A DNA stretch of 64,000 nucleotides from Streptomyces sp. NRRL B-3428 (GCA_000721375.1 JOGW01000024.1:1-64000); one strand, 5' to 3'. Counted from the stretch's first letter, positions 43,050 through 53,113 are shown. The notes: generated from the letters alone by a model not told the origin. Made by a program: numbers and translations.

Positions 43050-44015
43050 TCAGGGCGTACGTTTCCGGAGGAGCCAGAAGGCGGTGGCGGTGAGGACCCC
43101 GGCGAGGGCGAGGACGATGCCGGCCTCGACCAGTTGGATCGGCCAGAAGTGGGACTCGGGGTGGAACTCGCGGTAGTGCCGGACGGAGCCGCGGGCCATC
43201 CACCCGATCTCGTTGCCGTCGGCATCCCAGGAGCGGTTCGCGAGCTGGAGCGCACTGTGCGGGACCGCGTGGTAGCTGGTCTCGTACCGGGTGACCGGCG
43301 GCCACAGGCTCATCCGGACGTATTCGTTCGCGTACACGATCGCGCCCGTCATCAGCACGCCCGTGACGGCCAGGGCGGGCAGCATCCGGCGCACGAGCAG
43401 GGCCACGAGCACGCCGACGGCCAGGGCGAGCAGCGCGTACGCGAAGGTGACGACGCCGGTCGAGCGGAAGACGTCGGCTGCGTACCAGTCGGTGCCCAGG
43501 CCCTCGGGGTGCGCGGCGCGTGCCCAGCGGTCGAGGAGGATCAGCGGTACGAAGCCCAGCATGGTGAGCAGCGCGGCGGGCGCCAGCTTCATGGCCAGCC
43601 AGCGGGCCGGCGAGATCGCCTGGGTCCACAGGAGGGCGTGCCGGCCGGACTGCTGCTCGTGCAGGACCAGCGCCCCGGCCGCGTACAGGGCGAGGACCAC
43701 GGGGAGGTACGCGATCAGGGCCTCGGCCAGGCCGATGTAGGTGCTGTAGTAGTCGGTCTGCCCGAACAGTGCGTGCCAGTTCTCGTCGCACGGTGGCAGA
43801 CCGTCGTGCGGTGGGCTCGCGCAGGCCGTGCCGATGGCCGCGGACTCCTCGCCGAGACGCCGTACCTGGAAGAGACCGATGCCGCCGAGCGCGACGAACG
43901 CGGCCCAGACCACGAGCGCGCCGCGGTGCAGACGCAGAGCCGCGCGCAGGGGACCGCCGCGCGTACCCGACTTCTTCACCTCGGGGACCGCCGGAGGTGC
44001 GGCGAGTGCGGTCAT
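43050..44015 (-). CDS. ABC transporter permease of a GntR-regulated operon
   Basis: A 321-aa membrane protein with about six TM helices and one outer loop with two Cys ([17 protein letters not shown]). ATG at 44015 overlaps the ATPase stop. Together with the ATPase it resembles YtrBC-type exporters controlled by YtrA-like GntR proteins, which respond to cell-wall antibiotics (family knowledge). Substrate unknown. Confidence 0.88.
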   Translation of the reverse strand: MTALAAPPAVPEVKKSGTRGGPLRAALRLHRGALVVWAAFVALGGIGLFQVRRLGEESAAIGTACASPPHDGLPPCDENWHALFGQTDYYSTYIGLAEALIAYLPVVLALYAAGALVLHEQQSGRHALLWTQAISPARWLAMKLAPAALLTMLGFVPLILLDRWARAAHPEGLGTDWYAADVFRSTGVVTFAYALLALAVGVLVALLVRRMLPALAVTGVLMTGAIVYANEYVRMSLWPPVTRYETSYHAVPHSALQLANRSWDADGNEIGWMARGSVRHYREFHPESHFWPIQLVEAGIVLALAGVLTATAFWLLRKRTP

Positions 44016-44944
44016 GCTCCTGCCTCCTCGGCGGACGGCGTCGACGACGCTGCGGGGGTGAGTGCGGGCGGCAGGGCGAAGGCCGGTGCCGAAGGGTTGC
44101 GCAGATGGGCGAGGACCAGTTCCTCCAGGGTCGGCTCGCTGCTCTCCCAGCCCGGCGGGAGCGCGGCCCCCGCCCGTACGAGAGCGGTCCTGCCCCGCCC
44201 CGAGACCTGCTCCTCGACCACGCTGCCCGCTTCGAGTTCCCCGCCGGTGCCCGTGGCCAGGGTGTGCGCCGAGACCAACTCGTCGGCCGGGCCGTCCAGT
44301 TGCATCCGTCCGTTCGCAAGGAGGAGCAAGTGGTCGCAGGCGCCGTGCAGTTCGGGCAGGACGTGCGAGGCGAGCACGATGGTCGTGCCGTGCTCGGCGG
44401 CCTCGGCCATCAGCGTGCCCATGAGCTGGTGCCGTATCAGCGGGTCCAGATCGGCCATCGGCTCGTCGAGCAGCATCAGCTCGGCGCGCTTGCCGAAGGC
44501 CAGGGCGAGCGCGACCCGGGTGCGCTGACCGCCGGAGAGCGAGCGGATCCTGGCCTTCGGGTCCAGACCCCCGGTCCGGTACGCGATGCGCTCGGCGGCC
44601 TCGGCCGACCACCGGCCCGAAGGCTGGTTGAGCTCGGCGCCCAGAAGCAGGGTCTGGGCCACGGTGAGCTGAGGCGGCAGCGGTTTGTCCTGCGCCACGT
44701 ACGCGATGTGGGCGCGGGCCTCGGACGGGGTCCGGCCCAGGACGCGCACCGTGCCCGCGGTCGGGCGCAGGAGGCCGGCGGCCAGGGCGAGCAGGGTCGA
44801 CTTGCCGGCCCCGTTCGGACCGACCAGGGCGCAGACCCGGCCGGCCGGGAGCCGGAAGGTGCAGTCGGCGAGCACCGGTGCTCGCCGCCTCCCGTAACGC
44901 ATCTCGAGCCCAGTGGCCTCAAGTGCCAAGTCCGGCGCGCTCAT
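44012..44944 (-). CDS. ABC transporter ATP-binding protein
   Basis: A 310-aa ATPase with Walker A GPNGAGKST, Q-loop VAQDKPL, signature LSGGQRTRVALALA and Walker B LMLLDEPMADLDPL. The C-terminal 90 residues are specific. ATG at 44944 overlaps the GntR stop, and its stop overlaps the permease start: a tightly coupled three-gene operon. Confidence 0.93.
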   Translation of the reverse strand: MSAPDLALEATGLEMRYGRRRAPVLADCTFRLPAGRVCALVGPNGAGKSTLLALAAGLLRPTAGTVRVLGRTPSEARAHIAYVAQDKPLPPQLTVAQTLLLGAELNQPSGRWSAEAAERIAYRTGGLDPKARIRSLSGGQRTRVALALAFGKRAELMLLDEPMADLDPLIRHQLMGTLMAEAAEHGTTIVLASHVLPELHGACDHLLLLANGRMQLDGPADELVSAHTLATGTGGELEAGSVVEEQVSGRGRTALVRAGAALPPGWESSEPTLEELVLAHLRNPSAPAFALPPALTPAASSTPSAEEAGA

Positions 44945-45342
44945 CGCTCCACCTGCCCGTTGTGTGACCCCTGCGGAAAATGCTCGTCGAGTACGGAGCC
45001 GAAGAGCGCCTCGATGTCCTCGCGCTCCAGACCTTCTGTACGGGCCTGCCCGGCCCATGCGGCCAGGGCGGCACGCAGCTCGGCGTGGTCCGCGCGGCCC
45101 AGCGTGCGGCGGATGAAGGTGCCCTGGCCCCGTCGCGCCTCGACCAGGTCTTCGCGTTCCAGCTCGCGGTACGCCTTGAGGACGGTGTTGGGGTTGATCG
45201 CCGTCGCCTCCACCACCTCGCGGGCCGTGGGCAGTTGGTCGCCGGGGACCAGGAGGCCCAAGCGGATCGCCTGTTTCGTCTGCTGGATGATCTGGACATA
45301 AGTGGCGACGCCACTGCGCCGGTCGATCCGATAGGCGAACAT
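44941..45342 (-). CDS. GntR-family regulator, YtrA subfamily
   Basis: A 133-aa repressor: winged HTH (about 10-75; YVQIIQQTKQAIRLGLLVPG, LPTAREVVEATAINPNTVLK) with only a short C-terminal dimerisation part of about 50 residues, the YtrA layout. First gene of the operon and likely autoregulated through an inverted repeat 17 bp upstream of its ATG. Confidence 0.93.
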   Translation of the reverse strand: MFAYRIDRRSGVATYVQIIQQTKQAIRLGLLVPGDQLPTAREVVEATAINPNTVLKAYRELEREDLVEARRGQGTFIRRTLGRADHAELRAALAAWAGQARTEGLEREDIEALFGSVLDEHFPQGSHNGQVER

Positions 45343-45356
45343 GCGCTCAACCCCCT

Positions 45357-45377
45357 TTCACTAATTGAGTAGTGGAA
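45357..45377. promoter_or_regulatory. Likely GntR/YtrA operator
   Basis: TTCACTA-N6-TAGTGGAA, an imperfect palindrome with perfect CACTA/TAGTG half-sites, lies 17-35 bp upstream of the regulator start, where the promoter must be. Confidence 0.7.
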
Positions 45378-45386
45378 GGGTGATAC

Positions 45387-45420
45387 AAAAAGGGGGCCGC
45401 GTCAATAGGCGCGACCCCCA
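45387..45420 (-). terminator. Rho-independent terminator of mshD
   Basis: On the minus strand GGGGGTCGCG and CGCGGCCCCC flank a CCTATTGA loop and are followed by TTTTT. Confidence 0.9.
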
Positions 45421-45442
45421 AGGGAGTTGGGAGCTCGGTGGC

Positions 45443-46360
45443 TCAGCTCTCCGTGCGGTACATCAAGTCCGTTTCGTACGTGGTGAAGCCGAGGCGCTCG
45501 TACACGGAGACCGCCGCCTTGTTGTCGGCGTCGACGTAGAGCATCGCGGTCGGCAGACCCGCGGCGTCCAGGTGGCGCAGACCGATCGCGGTGAGCGCCT
45601 TGCCGAGGCCGCCGCCCTGGGCGCCGGGGCGTACGCCGACCACGTACACCTCGCCGATCCGCTCCTGCGCGTGCACCTTCGTCCAGTGGAAGCCGATCAG
45701 CTCCTCGCCGCGGAAGGCCAGGAAGAAGCCGGCCGGGTCGAACCACGGCTCGGCCTTGCGGTCGTCGAGGTCGCGCTGGGTGAGGGAGCCCTGCTCGGGG
45801 TGGTGGGCGAAGGCCTCGGAGTTCACCCGCAGCCAGGCCTCGTCGTCCTGGCCGGGGACGAAGGTGCGGACCGTGACGCCCTCGGGGAGCGCCGGCTCGG
45901 CGAAGGCCGAGGGGTCCAACGGGCGGCGCATCTGGCGCAGTTCACGGAACAGGGACATGCCCAGGAGCTGGGCGAGATGGCGGGCCGCCGCGTGCCCGCC
46001 GTGCGCCCACACCCGCAGCCGCTTGCCGGTCGCGGCGAGCAGCGCCTGGCCGAGCGCACGGCCGTGGCCGCGTCCGCGGTGGGCGGGGTGCACGACAAGT
46101 TCGCCGGCCGGGGCCTCGACGGGGTCGGTGTCCTCGAGCTGGGCGTAGCCCACGAGTTCACCGTTCATGGAGAGGAGGAGATGACGCACTCCCTCGCGGG
46201 CGCCCCCGCGCAGTTGCAGCCTGCCCTGCTCGGAGACGGCCTGCTGGCCGTCGCTGCGGGCGGCCTCGGCGATCAGCCGCGACACGGCGTCGATCTGCTC
46301 GGGAGCGAGAGCGTCCAGGGTGTCGAGGGAGCGGGCGGGCGGGGTGGCTGCGTCAGTCAT
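45443..46360 (-). CDS. mshD: Mycothiol acetyltransferase MshD
   Basis: A 305-aa protein with two GNAT domains that transfers acetyl from acetyl-CoA to Cys-GlcN-Ins, the last step of mycothiol synthesis. The N-terminal domain is degenerate; the C-terminal one has the CoA loop VVGVRPGAQGGGLGKALTA and the end block YVDADNKAAVSVYERLGFTTYETDLMY, close to known MshD. Length fits. The gene stands alone with its own terminator. Confidence 0.92.
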   Translation of the reverse strand: MTDAATPPARSLDTLDALAPEQIDAVSRLIAEAARSDGQQAVSEQGRLQLRGGAREGVRHLLLSMNGELVGYAQLEDTDPVEAPAGELVVHPAHRGRGHGRALGQALLAATGKRLRVWAHGGHAAARHLAQLLGMSLFRELRQMRRPLDPSAFAEPALPEGVTVRTFVPGQDDEAWLRVNSEAFAHHPEQGSLTQRDLDDRKAEPWFDPAGFFLAFRGEELIGFHWTKVHAQERIGEVYVVGVRPGAQGGGLGKALTAIGLRHLDAAGLPTAMLYVDADNKAAVSVYERLGFTTYETDLMYRTES

Positions 46361-46398
46361 GTCCTGAGCCTAAACGGCGACGCGCCACCCCTGGGGGC

Positions 46399-46926
46399 TC
46401 AGCGGGCTTCCAGCTCCGCACGCCACGCCGGGCTGTCCACGTAGTGGTTGTCGTAGAGCTCGGAGGAGTCCTTGATCTCCTGCGGGCTCGCCTCCCCGCG
46501 CAGCACGCGGCCGAGCAGACGCAGGTAGTCGAAGCGGGGCATCCCGGGGGTGAAGAGGAAGAGGACGTCCGCCTCGGAGCCGGTCGCGGCCGCGAACGCG
46601 TGCGGGGTGCGCGGCGGTACGTGCAGGAAGTCGCCGGCCTCCAGGACCTCGACCTTGTCGTCGAGGAGCACCCGAAGCCGGCCGCTGATGACGAAGAACA
46701 ACTCGGAGGCACGCGTGTGGAAGTGGGCCGGCGCCCCGACGGCCCCTTCGGTGAAGACGGAGCGGTAGCTGGTGACCGGGCTGCCGTCGGTTCCGTAGTC
46801 GGCGAGCAGCGTCATGACGGCGCTGGGGTCGCTGGTGGTCTCGGCGGTCGCGGCGCGGGTGAGCAGGGGATTCACGGTCTGGATCGCGGTCTGGGGCTGC
46901 GTGTTCTGCGTGCTCTCGGTGTTCAT
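46399..46926 (-). CDS. Cupin-domain protein
   Basis: A 175-aa cupin. The two cupin motifs are visible: HFHTRASELFFVISGRLRVLL and the second GDFLHVPPRTPHAFAA, with His/Glu metal ligands HxH-E-H. Metal-dependent enzymes (quercetinase-like) and sugar or small-molecule binders share this fold. ATG at 46926 is used; an in-frame ATG at 46980 would add 18 residues with no cupin homology. Confidence 0.88.
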   Translation of the reverse strand: MNTESTQNTQPQTAIQTVNPLLTRAATAETTSDPSAVMTLLADYGTDGSPVTSYRSVFTEGAVGAPAHFHTRASELFFVISGRLRVLLDDKVEVLEAGDFLHVPPRTPHAFAAATGSEADVLFLFTPGMPRFDYLRLLGRVLRGEASPQEIKDSSELYDNHYVDSPAWRAELEAR

Positions 46927-47109
46927 GAGTATGAGCTTAGGGCCGGGAGAGACCTCGTGGAGGGTGCATTTGATGGCCATTATTCGAGGTCAATTCCTGC
47001 GGCGTCCAGACCCGTCACCTCGGAGATACCCACACGTAACTTTCAACCCTCTGTTGCTCTACGCGCGTTGACTCTAAGCTGCGGCCCACTGGAGATCAGA
47101 GGGGACCAG

Positions 47110-48921
47110 ATGTCAGTGACACCACAACGCCACCGTGCCCGCGGCCGGATGCTCGCGGGCGTGACCGCGCTCGCCGCGGCCGCCACCGTCGCGGCCGCCC
47201 TGCCCGCAGGGGCCGAGGACGCGCCGAGTGCGAGCCGCCACGGGAACGGTCACGGCCGCACCGTCGACGTACAGCTGCTGTCGTTCAACGACTTGCACGG
47301 CAATCTGCAGCCCCCGGCGGGCTCTTCGGGCCGGGTCACCGAGACACAGCCCGACGGCACCACCAAGACCATCGACGCGGGCGGCGTCGAGTACCTGGCC
47401 ACGCATCTGCGCGAGGCGCGCGAGGGCAAGCGGTACTCCGTGACCGCCGCCGCCGGTGACATGATCGGCGGCTCCCCGATGCTGTCGGGGCTCTTCCACG
47501 ACGAACCCACCGTCGAGGCCCTGAACAAGCTCGACCTCGATGTCTCCAGCGTCGGCAACCACGAGTTCGACGAGGGCCGCACCGAGCTCGCCCGTATGCA
47601 GAACGGCGGCTGCCACCCCAAGGAGGGGTGCTACGAGGTGGGCAAGGAGTTCGAGGGCGCCGACTTCCCGTATCTCGCCGCGAATGTGACGGATGAGAAG
47701 ACGGGCAAGCCGATCCTCAAGCCGTACACCGTCTGGAAGAAGGACGGCGTCAAGATTGGCTTCATCGGTGTGACCCTGGAGGGCACTCCGGACGTCGTGA
47801 CGGCCGAGGGCGTCAAGGGCCTGAAGTTCCACGACGAGATCGAGACGATCAACAAGTACGCCAAGGAACTGGACCGCCAGGGCGTGAAGTCCATCGTGGC
47901 CCTGATCCACGAGGGCGGGGAGCCGGCCTCGACCGCGTACAACTACAACTGCGACAGCCCGGGCGCGGGCGACGGCATCTCGGGTCCGATCACCGATATC
48001 GCCAAGGGCGTCACGTCCAAGGTCGACGCCATGGTGACCGGCCACACCCACGAGGCGTACGTCTGCACCATCCCGGACCCCTCGGGCAAGCCGCGCATGG
48101 TGACCTCGGCCTCGTCCTTCGGCAAGGTCTACACGGACACCACGCTGACCTACGACCGCCGTACCCGGGACATCGTGCGTACGTCGGTGGCGTCCGCGAA
48201 CCACGTGGTCAGCCGGGACGTGGCCAAGGCCGCCGACATGACCTCGCTCATCGAGCGCTGGGGCACGCTGGCCGCGCCGATCGCCAACCGCCCCGTGGGG
48301 TTCATCGCCGGTGACATCCCCGGCCGTGGCGCCACCACCCTGGAGCAGCCGCTCGGCGATCTGATCGCCGACGCGCAGCTCGCGTACGCCAAGACCCTCG
48401 ATCCCGGGACCGACTTGGCGCTGATGAACACCGGCGGTATCCGCTCCGACCTCGTCCACAAGGCGAGCGGCAGCGAGGGCGACGGCGTCGTGACCTACGG
48501 CGAGGCCTTCACGGTCCAGCCGTTCGGCAACACCGTGAACCTGATCGACCTCTCCGGCGCGCAGCTGATCACCGCGCTGCAGCAGCAGGTCAGCGGTGCG
48601 AACGAGGCCTCCCCGCGGATCCTGCAGATCTCCCAGGGCCTGACGTACACCCTCGACATGACCAAGACGGGCGCCGCCCGGGTGGTCGTCGACTCGATCA
48701 AGCTGAACGGTGCGCCGCTCGACCCGGCGGCCACGTACCGCGTCGCGCTCAACCAGTTCCTCGCGGGCGGCGGCGACGGCTACACCGAGCTGGGCAAGGG
48801 TGCCAACACGCTGGTCGGCGGCGACGACCTGCTGGCCTTCGAGCAGTACCTGAAGGCCAACTCCTCGGCGGCTGCTCCGCTTCCGGTGCCGAAGGCGGAC
48901 CGCATCACCGTCATCAAGTAG
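47110..48921 (+). CDS. Secreted 5'-nucleotidase/2',3'-cyclic phosphodiesterase (UshA-like)
   Basis: A 603-aa exported enzyme. Signal peptide (about 14-37), then a metallophosphatase domain with dinuclear-metal motifs SFNDLHGN, GNHEFDEG, GHTHE, and a C-terminal 5_nucleotid_C domain that binds the nucleotide (NTGGIRSD, VTYGEAFTVQPFGN). It dephosphorylates extracellular nucleotides and so yields nucleoside and phosphate, consistent with a nearby phosphate island. GAGGGG ribosome site. No PHO box seen. Confidence 0.93.
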   Translation: MSVTPQRHRARGRMLAGVTALAAAATVAAALPAGAEDAPSASRHGNGHGRTVDVQLLSFNDLHGNLQPPAGSSGRVTETQPDGTTKTIDAGGVEYLATHLREAREGKRYSVTAAAGDMIGGSPMLSGLFHDEPTVEALNKLDLDVSSVGNHEFDEGRTELARMQNGGCHPKEGCYEVGKEFEGADFPYLAANVTDEKTGKPILKPYTVWKKDGVKIGFIGVTLEGTPDVVTAEGVKGLKFHDEIETINKYAKELDRQGVKSIVALIHEGGEPASTAYNYNCDSPGAGDGISGPITDIAKGVTSKVDAMVTGHTHEAYVCTIPDPSGKPRMVTSASSFGKVYTDTTLTYDRRTRDIVRTSVASANHVVSRDVAKAADMTSLIERWGTLAAPIANRPVGFIAGDIPGRGATTLEQPLGDLIADAQLAYAKTLDPGTDLALMNTGGIRSDLVHKASGSEGDGVVTYGEAFTVQPFGNTVNLIDLSGAQLITALQQQVSGANEASPRILQISQGLTYTLDMTKTGAARVVVDSIKLNGAPLDPAATYRVALNQFLAGGGDGYTELGKGANTLVGGDDLLAFEQYLKANSSAAAPLPVPKADRITVIK

Positions 48922-48945
48922 CCGTTCGCGTTCGCGCGTATACGA

Positions 48946-48975
48946 GGGGGTCCGGGGCAGCAGCCCCGGACCCCC
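48946..48975. terminator. Bidirectional terminator between nucleotidase and alpha/beta hydrolase
   Basis: GGGGGTCCGGGGC pairs perfectly with GCCCCGGACCCCC around AGCA, between two convergent genes. Confidence 0.88.
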
Positions 48976-48983
48976 TCCGCCGT

Positions 48984-49772
48984 TCACAGACCGGCCAGGA
49001 ACTCCCGTACCGCCCGGTGAAATCCCTCCGGGTCCTGCGCCTGTACGAAGTGGTCCGTGTCGAGGCGGACGAGCGTGGTCCGGGGGCGGCGGGCGGCCAT
49101 CTCCTCGGCCGTCTCACCGGGCAGGGCCTGGCTCTTGCGGCCGTTGATCAGGAGGGTGGGCAGGTCGCTGCCGACCCAGGCGTCCCAGTGCTCGCCGTGC
49201 ACGGCCTCCTCCGAGTCCACCGTGTCCTGTGGGTGGAAGGGCAGCCGCCAGCTGCCGTCCGGGTTCTGGCGCACGCCGCGGGCGATCATCGGGCCGATGG
49301 GGCCCGCGCCCTCGATCACTTCCTCGCGTGTGGGCGCCGTGTAGGGGAAGTTGAGGACGAAGGCGAGCGGGCTCGGTCCGTCCGGCATCACCACCGGACC
49401 GTCCACGTTGACGAAGGCCGCGACCAAGTCGGGCCGCCGGGCCGTCAGATACATCAGGTTGATCCCGCCGAGCGAGTGCCCGAGGACGACGACCGGGCCG
49501 AGCGCGAGGTCTTCGAGCAGGGCGATCAGATCGTCCACGTACCCCTCGCGGCTGTACTCCGCGGTCCGGTCCGAGTCGCCGTGCCCGCGCTGGTCGGGGG
49601 CGATCACCCGCCATTCCGGGCCGAGTTCCTCGGCGAGCCGCGTGAACGAGGCGCCCTCGGCGAGATGCCCGTGCAGGGCGAGCAGCGGGCGGCCGGTGCC
49701 GCCGGAGTCCAGGTAGGAGAGGCGGCGGCCGGCGAGGTCGAGGGTGTGGCGGGTGAGGGTGGTGGTGGGCAT
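48984..49772 (-). CDS. Alpha/beta hydrolase
   Basis: A 262-aa hydrolase. Oxyanion region LALHGHLAEG, nucleophile elbow GHSLGG, acid INGRKS region and catalytic His in DTDHFVQ give a full triad pattern. ATG at 49772 with GAGGAG about 7 nt upstream is used. No signal peptide. Substrate unknown; the family includes haloperoxidases, esterases and epoxide hydrolases. Confidence 0.92.
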   Translation of the reverse strand: MPTTTLTRHTLDLAGRRLSYLDSGGTGRPLLALHGHLAEGASFTRLAEELGPEWRVIAPDQRGHGDSDRTAEYSREGYVDDLIALLEDLALGPVVVLGHSLGGINLMYLTARRPDLVAAFVNVDGPVVMPDGPSPLAFVLNFPYTAPTREEVIEGAGPIGPMIARGVRQNPDGSWRLPFHPQDTVDSEEAVHGEHWDAWVGSDLPTLLINGRKSQALPGETAEEMAARRPRTTLVRLDTDHFVQAQDPEGFHRAVREFLAGL

Positions 49773-49971
49773 GGCTGGCTCCTCGGGTGGTGGGTCGGCG
49801 GTGCGCCGGGTACTGCCCGGTGCGACACGTTGAACTATACGCACGTCATATACGGCCGTACAAGACAACTGTTTAAATCTTTTCACCGACCACAGCAACG
49901 CACCAACCACCGCAGGACGCAAGACACTTGGCTGTCTATCTCCCGTCCGCCGCATCCGCTTCCCTGGCCCC

Positions 49972-50853
49972 ATGAGCATCGACCGACGGAGTGTTCTCAG
50001 GGGTGCGGCGGCCGTCTCCGCCGCGGGACTTCTCTCGTACGCGGGTACGGCGCCGGCGCGCGCCCGCACCGCGAGCACGGCCGACTGGATGGCAGGACAG
50101 GCCGACGGAACAGCGCTGACCAGGCTCTCCATCCCCGGCACCCACGATTCGGGGGCCCGTTTCGGGGGCCTGTGGGTGCAGTGCCAGAGCTGGACGATCG
50201 CCCAGCAACTGGACGCCGGCATCCGCTTCCTGGACATCCGCTGCCGGGTCACCGGCGGCTCGTACGCCATCCATCACGGCGCCTTCTATCAGAACCTGAT
50301 GTTCGGCGACGTCCTCATCGCCTGCCGGAACTTCCTCGCCGCGCATCCCTCTGAGACGGTCCTGATGCGGGTCAAGCAGGAGTACTCGGAGGTGGGCGAC
50401 GCCGAGTTCCGCGCCGTCTTCGACGACTACCTCGACAACCGGGGCTGGCGATCGCTCTTCCACATCGGTGCCGGCTGGCCCTCGCTCGGCACGGCCCGCG
50501 GCAAGGTGGTCCTGATGGCCGACAACGGCGGACTGCCCGGCGGCATCCGCTGGGGTGACTCGTCCCTGTTCTCGATCCAGGACGACTACAACGCCGAACC
50601 CTTCGGCAAGTGGCCCAAGATCCGCGACCACTTCCGCCGGGCGGCGGCCTCACCGGGCCCGCAGTACATCAACTTCGTGAGTACGGCGGCGGGCCTGCCG
50701 CCCGACTGGAACGCGGACCGCCTCAACCCGCAGACCAGGGACTTCCTCAACAGCGGCGAGGCGGCGGGCTGGAAGGGGCTCGGCATCGTGCCGATGGACT
50801 TCGTGGACGCGACCGGCGGGCTGATCGGGTCGGTCCTGGCCCGCAATCCCTAG
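49972..50853 (+). CDS. Secreted phosphatidylinositol-specific phospholipase C
   Basis: A 293-aa exported PI-PLC. The signal peptide carries twin Arg (IDRRSVLRGAAAVSAAG) and is cleaved near ARA, so export is probably through Tat. The catalytic His pair is His58 (SIPGTHDSG) and His102 (AIHHGAF), with DIRCR between. It cleaves PI to diacylglycerol and cyclic inositol phosphate. The stop TAG at 50851-50853 is shared with the convergent gene. Confidence 0.93.
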   Translation: MSIDRRSVLRGAAAVSAAGLLSYAGTAPARARTASTADWMAGQADGTALTRLSIPGTHDSGARFGGLWVQCQSWTIAQQLDAGIRFLDIRCRVTGGSYAIHHGAFYQNLMFGDVLIACRNFLAAHPSETVLMRVKQEYSEVGDAEFRAVFDDYLDNRGWRSLFHIGAGWPSLGTARGKVVLMADNGGLPGGIRWGDSSLFSIQDDYNAEPFGKWPKIRDHFRRAAASPGPQYINFVSTAAGLPPDWNADRLNPQTRDFLNSGEAAGWKGLGIVPMDFVDATGGLIGSVLARNP

Positions 50854-51620
50854 GAGAACTCCGGATACAGGTCCGCGTCCGAGCCTGCGGGCAGCACCTT
50901 GGAGGCGTCCGGCGTGACCGGCTCGACCGGTACGCCGGGCTCCGTCAGATCCATCAGGACCGGGTTGTCGAGCTTCGTGTACTCGAGCCGGATCGGGGCC
51001 ACCGGGCCCTTCGCCGGAACATACACCGTCACCTCGTCTCTGGCCCTGGGCAGCTGAACCAGGCGCAGGACCTGCTTGCCGTCGAGGTCCGTCGGGAAGC
51101 GCTCGGCCTGCTTCACGGAGGAGGGGAACGGTGAGAACCCTCGGTCCAGATCGCACAGCTCCATCACCGGTTCCTGCGCCATCTTCTTGCGCGGGACCTC
51201 GATGTACTTCCCCTTGACGGAGCGGGCGGTGCGGTCGAAGAGCGGCAGCCGCTCCGTCTGCCCGGCCTTCGTCAGGAGATCCCGCAACCACGTGATGGAC
51301 CCGTCGGTGTACCGGGTCCACGCCTGGCGGCCTTCCTTGACGAGGATCTCCTGCTCGAAGGTGCCGTTGTAGGTGAACGTCCCGGTGCAGTTGCCCTCGC
51401 GGTCCGCGCTCAGATCGAAGTGGACGATGTCGTCCTCATGGAGTTCGCCGATCATGTGGACCGAGCTGTACCCCCGCAACAGCCCCAGCGCCTCGTTCAT
51501 CGACCGGACCTCCGGCGCCGCCTTCTTCTCCGGCCCGTTCGCCGGACCACCGCACGCGGTCAGTCCGGCCATGCCCACCGCCACGCACAGCGCGGCGGCG
51601 CGCCACCCCTGCTTCCCCAC
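50850..51620 (-). CDS. Lipoprotein, function unknown
   Basis: A 256-aa lipoprotein with lipobox LTAC at about residue 23. The mature part has a LolA/LppX-like alternation of strands (YSSVHMIGELHEDDIVHFDLS, GTFTYNGTFEQEILVKEGRQ). No enzyme motif seen. It is encoded convergently with the PI-PLC, the two stops sharing a CTAG, and lies upstream of the two-component system on the same strand with a 93-nt gap to it. Confidence 0.82.
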   Translation of the reverse strand: MGKQGWRAAALCVAVGMAGLTACGGPANGPEKKAAPEVRSMNEALGLLRGYSSVHMIGELHEDDIVHFDLSADREGNCTGTFTYNGTFEQEILVKEGRQAWTRYTDGSITWLRDLLTKAGQTERLPLFDRTARSVKGKYIEVPRKKMAQEPVMELCDLDRGFSPFPSSVKQAERFPTDLDGKQVLRLVQLPRARDEVTVYVPAKGPVAPIRLEYTKLDNPVLMDLTEPGVPVEPVTPDASKVLPAGSDADLYPEFS

Positions 51621-51712
51621 CCGAGAACGCCCTTCAGATCATGGATCTTGTGTCGCGACATGGTGGATCACGGGTGACACGGCTTTCAAGAGCGTTTTGC
51701 GAGGTCAGTCGG

Positions 51713-53113
51713 CTACGCGGGGTGTTCCGGCGGTGGGGTGGGCGCGCCGGGGAGCTTGACCACGGCGACCGTGCCGCCGCCCTCCGCCGCGCGCAGTGCG
51801 ACCTCGCCGCCGCTGTGCTGCACCGTACGGGCCACGATCGATAGACCGAGACCCGAGCCGGGCAGTTGGCGGGCGGTGGGGGAGCGCCAGAAGCGGTCGA
51901 AGACGTACGGGAGTTCGTCGGCGGGGATGCCGGGGCCGTGGTCGCGGACGGTGAGGGTGCCGCGGTCGAGCTTGATCTCGACGGCGCCCCTCGGCGGGCT
52001 GAACTTCACGGCGTTGTCGAGGATGTTGACCAGCGCACGCTCCAGGGCGGCCGCGTCGGCCCGTACGTACCAGGGGGCCAGCTCTGCGCCGATCTTCAGC
52101 TCCGGGCCCCTCAGACGGGCGCGGTCCACGGCCGTCTGGACGATCTGGTGGAAGCCGACGACCTCGACCTTGGCCGCCGGGGTCGTGTCCGGCCTGGCCA
52201 GCTCCTGCAAGTCCCCGATAAGAGCGGCCAGTTCGGTCATCTGCGCCTTCACGCTGGCGAGCAGGGCCTTGCGGTCATCGGGCGGAATGGCCCGCCCGGT
52301 CTCCTCGCTGCGGGCGAGGAGTTCGATGTTCGTACGCAGGGAGGTCAGGGGCGTGCGCAGCTCGTGCCCGGCGTCGGCGATGAGCTGCGCCTGGCGTTCC
52401 TGGGAGTTCTCCAGGGCGGCGGTCATGGCGTTGAAGGAGCGCGAGAGACGGGCGATCTCGTCGTCGCCTTCGGCGGGGATGCGGACGGTGAGGTCTTCGG
52501 TTCTGGCTACGTGTTCGACGGTGTCGGTGAGCTCGTCCACCGGTTTCAGGCCGGTGCGGGCCACGAGGAGGCCGGCGGCGCCGGCGCCCAGTACGCCGAT
52601 TCCGGTGACCAGACTGAGGACCAGGGTGAGGGTGCTGAGAGTGCCCGTGACCTCGCCGAGGGGACGGGCCACGGTCACCGCGCCCTGGTAGCCCTGGATG
52701 GGATAGGTGTACGCCCGGTACTCGACGCCGTCGTCCGACTTGGCGTTGCGGAGCACCCCGGTCGACTCGCCCTTGGCCACAGCGATGTCCGAGGAGGAGA
52801 CCTTGATCGCCTGTTGACCGTTGATGATGCAGCTGTTGCCCGAGGCATCCACGATCTGGATCGTCTCCAGCCCGAACCGGTTCGGTGGGCTCTTGATGCA
52901 CTCCCCGCTCCGAGTGACGTGAGAGGCAGCCTCCGGCGTAGACATGACGCTTCTCTGCAGTGCGGTGTCGAGGGAGTCGTACAACGTGTCGCGTACGAAG
53001 AACCAGCACGTCACCGCGCACGCGGCCACCGCGAAGGCCACCGCTGTGGCAACGAGAAGCGCGATCCTGGAGCGAAGCGGCAGTGCCCGTGCCCGCTCGG
53101 TCAAGGAGCTCAC
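51713..53113 (-). CDS. Sensor histidine kinase, MprB-like
   Basis: A 466-aa kinase. TM helices at about 18-40 and 160-185 enclose an extracytoplasmic sensor of 120 aa with two Cys (72 and 95) likely forming a disulfide. HAMP (186-238), HisKA with His250 in [10 protein letters not shown], and HATPase_c (330-455; [25 protein letters not shown]) follow. ATG overlaps the regulator stop. Architecture and context match actinobacterial MprB, which senses envelope stress. Confidence 0.93.
   Translation of the reverse strand: MSSLTERARALPLRSRIALLVATAVAFAVAACAVTCWFFVRDTLYDSLDTALQRSVMSTPEAASHVTRSGECIKSPPNRFGLETIQIVDASGNSCIINGQQAIKVSSSDIAVAKGESTGVLRNAKSDDGVEYRAYTYPIQGYQGAVTVARPLGEVTGTLSTLTLVLSLVTGIGVLGAGAAGLLVARTGLKPVDELTDTVEHVARTEDLTVRIPAEGDDEIARLSRSFNAMTAALENSQERQAQLIADAGHELRTPLTSLRTNIELLARSEETGRAIPPDDRKALLASVKAQMTELAALIGDLQELARPDTTPAAKVEVVGFHQIVQTAVDRARLRGPELKIGAELAPWYVRADAAALERALVNILDNAVKFSPPRGAVEIKLDRGTLTVRDHGPGIPADELPYVFDRFWRSPTARQLPGSGLGLSIVARTVQHSGGEVALRAAEGGGTVAVVKLPGAPTPPPEHPA

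Noticed and set aside
49846..49864. TATACG direct repeat between alpha/beta hydrolase and PI-PLC
   Set aside because: Too short and isolated to claim as an operator.
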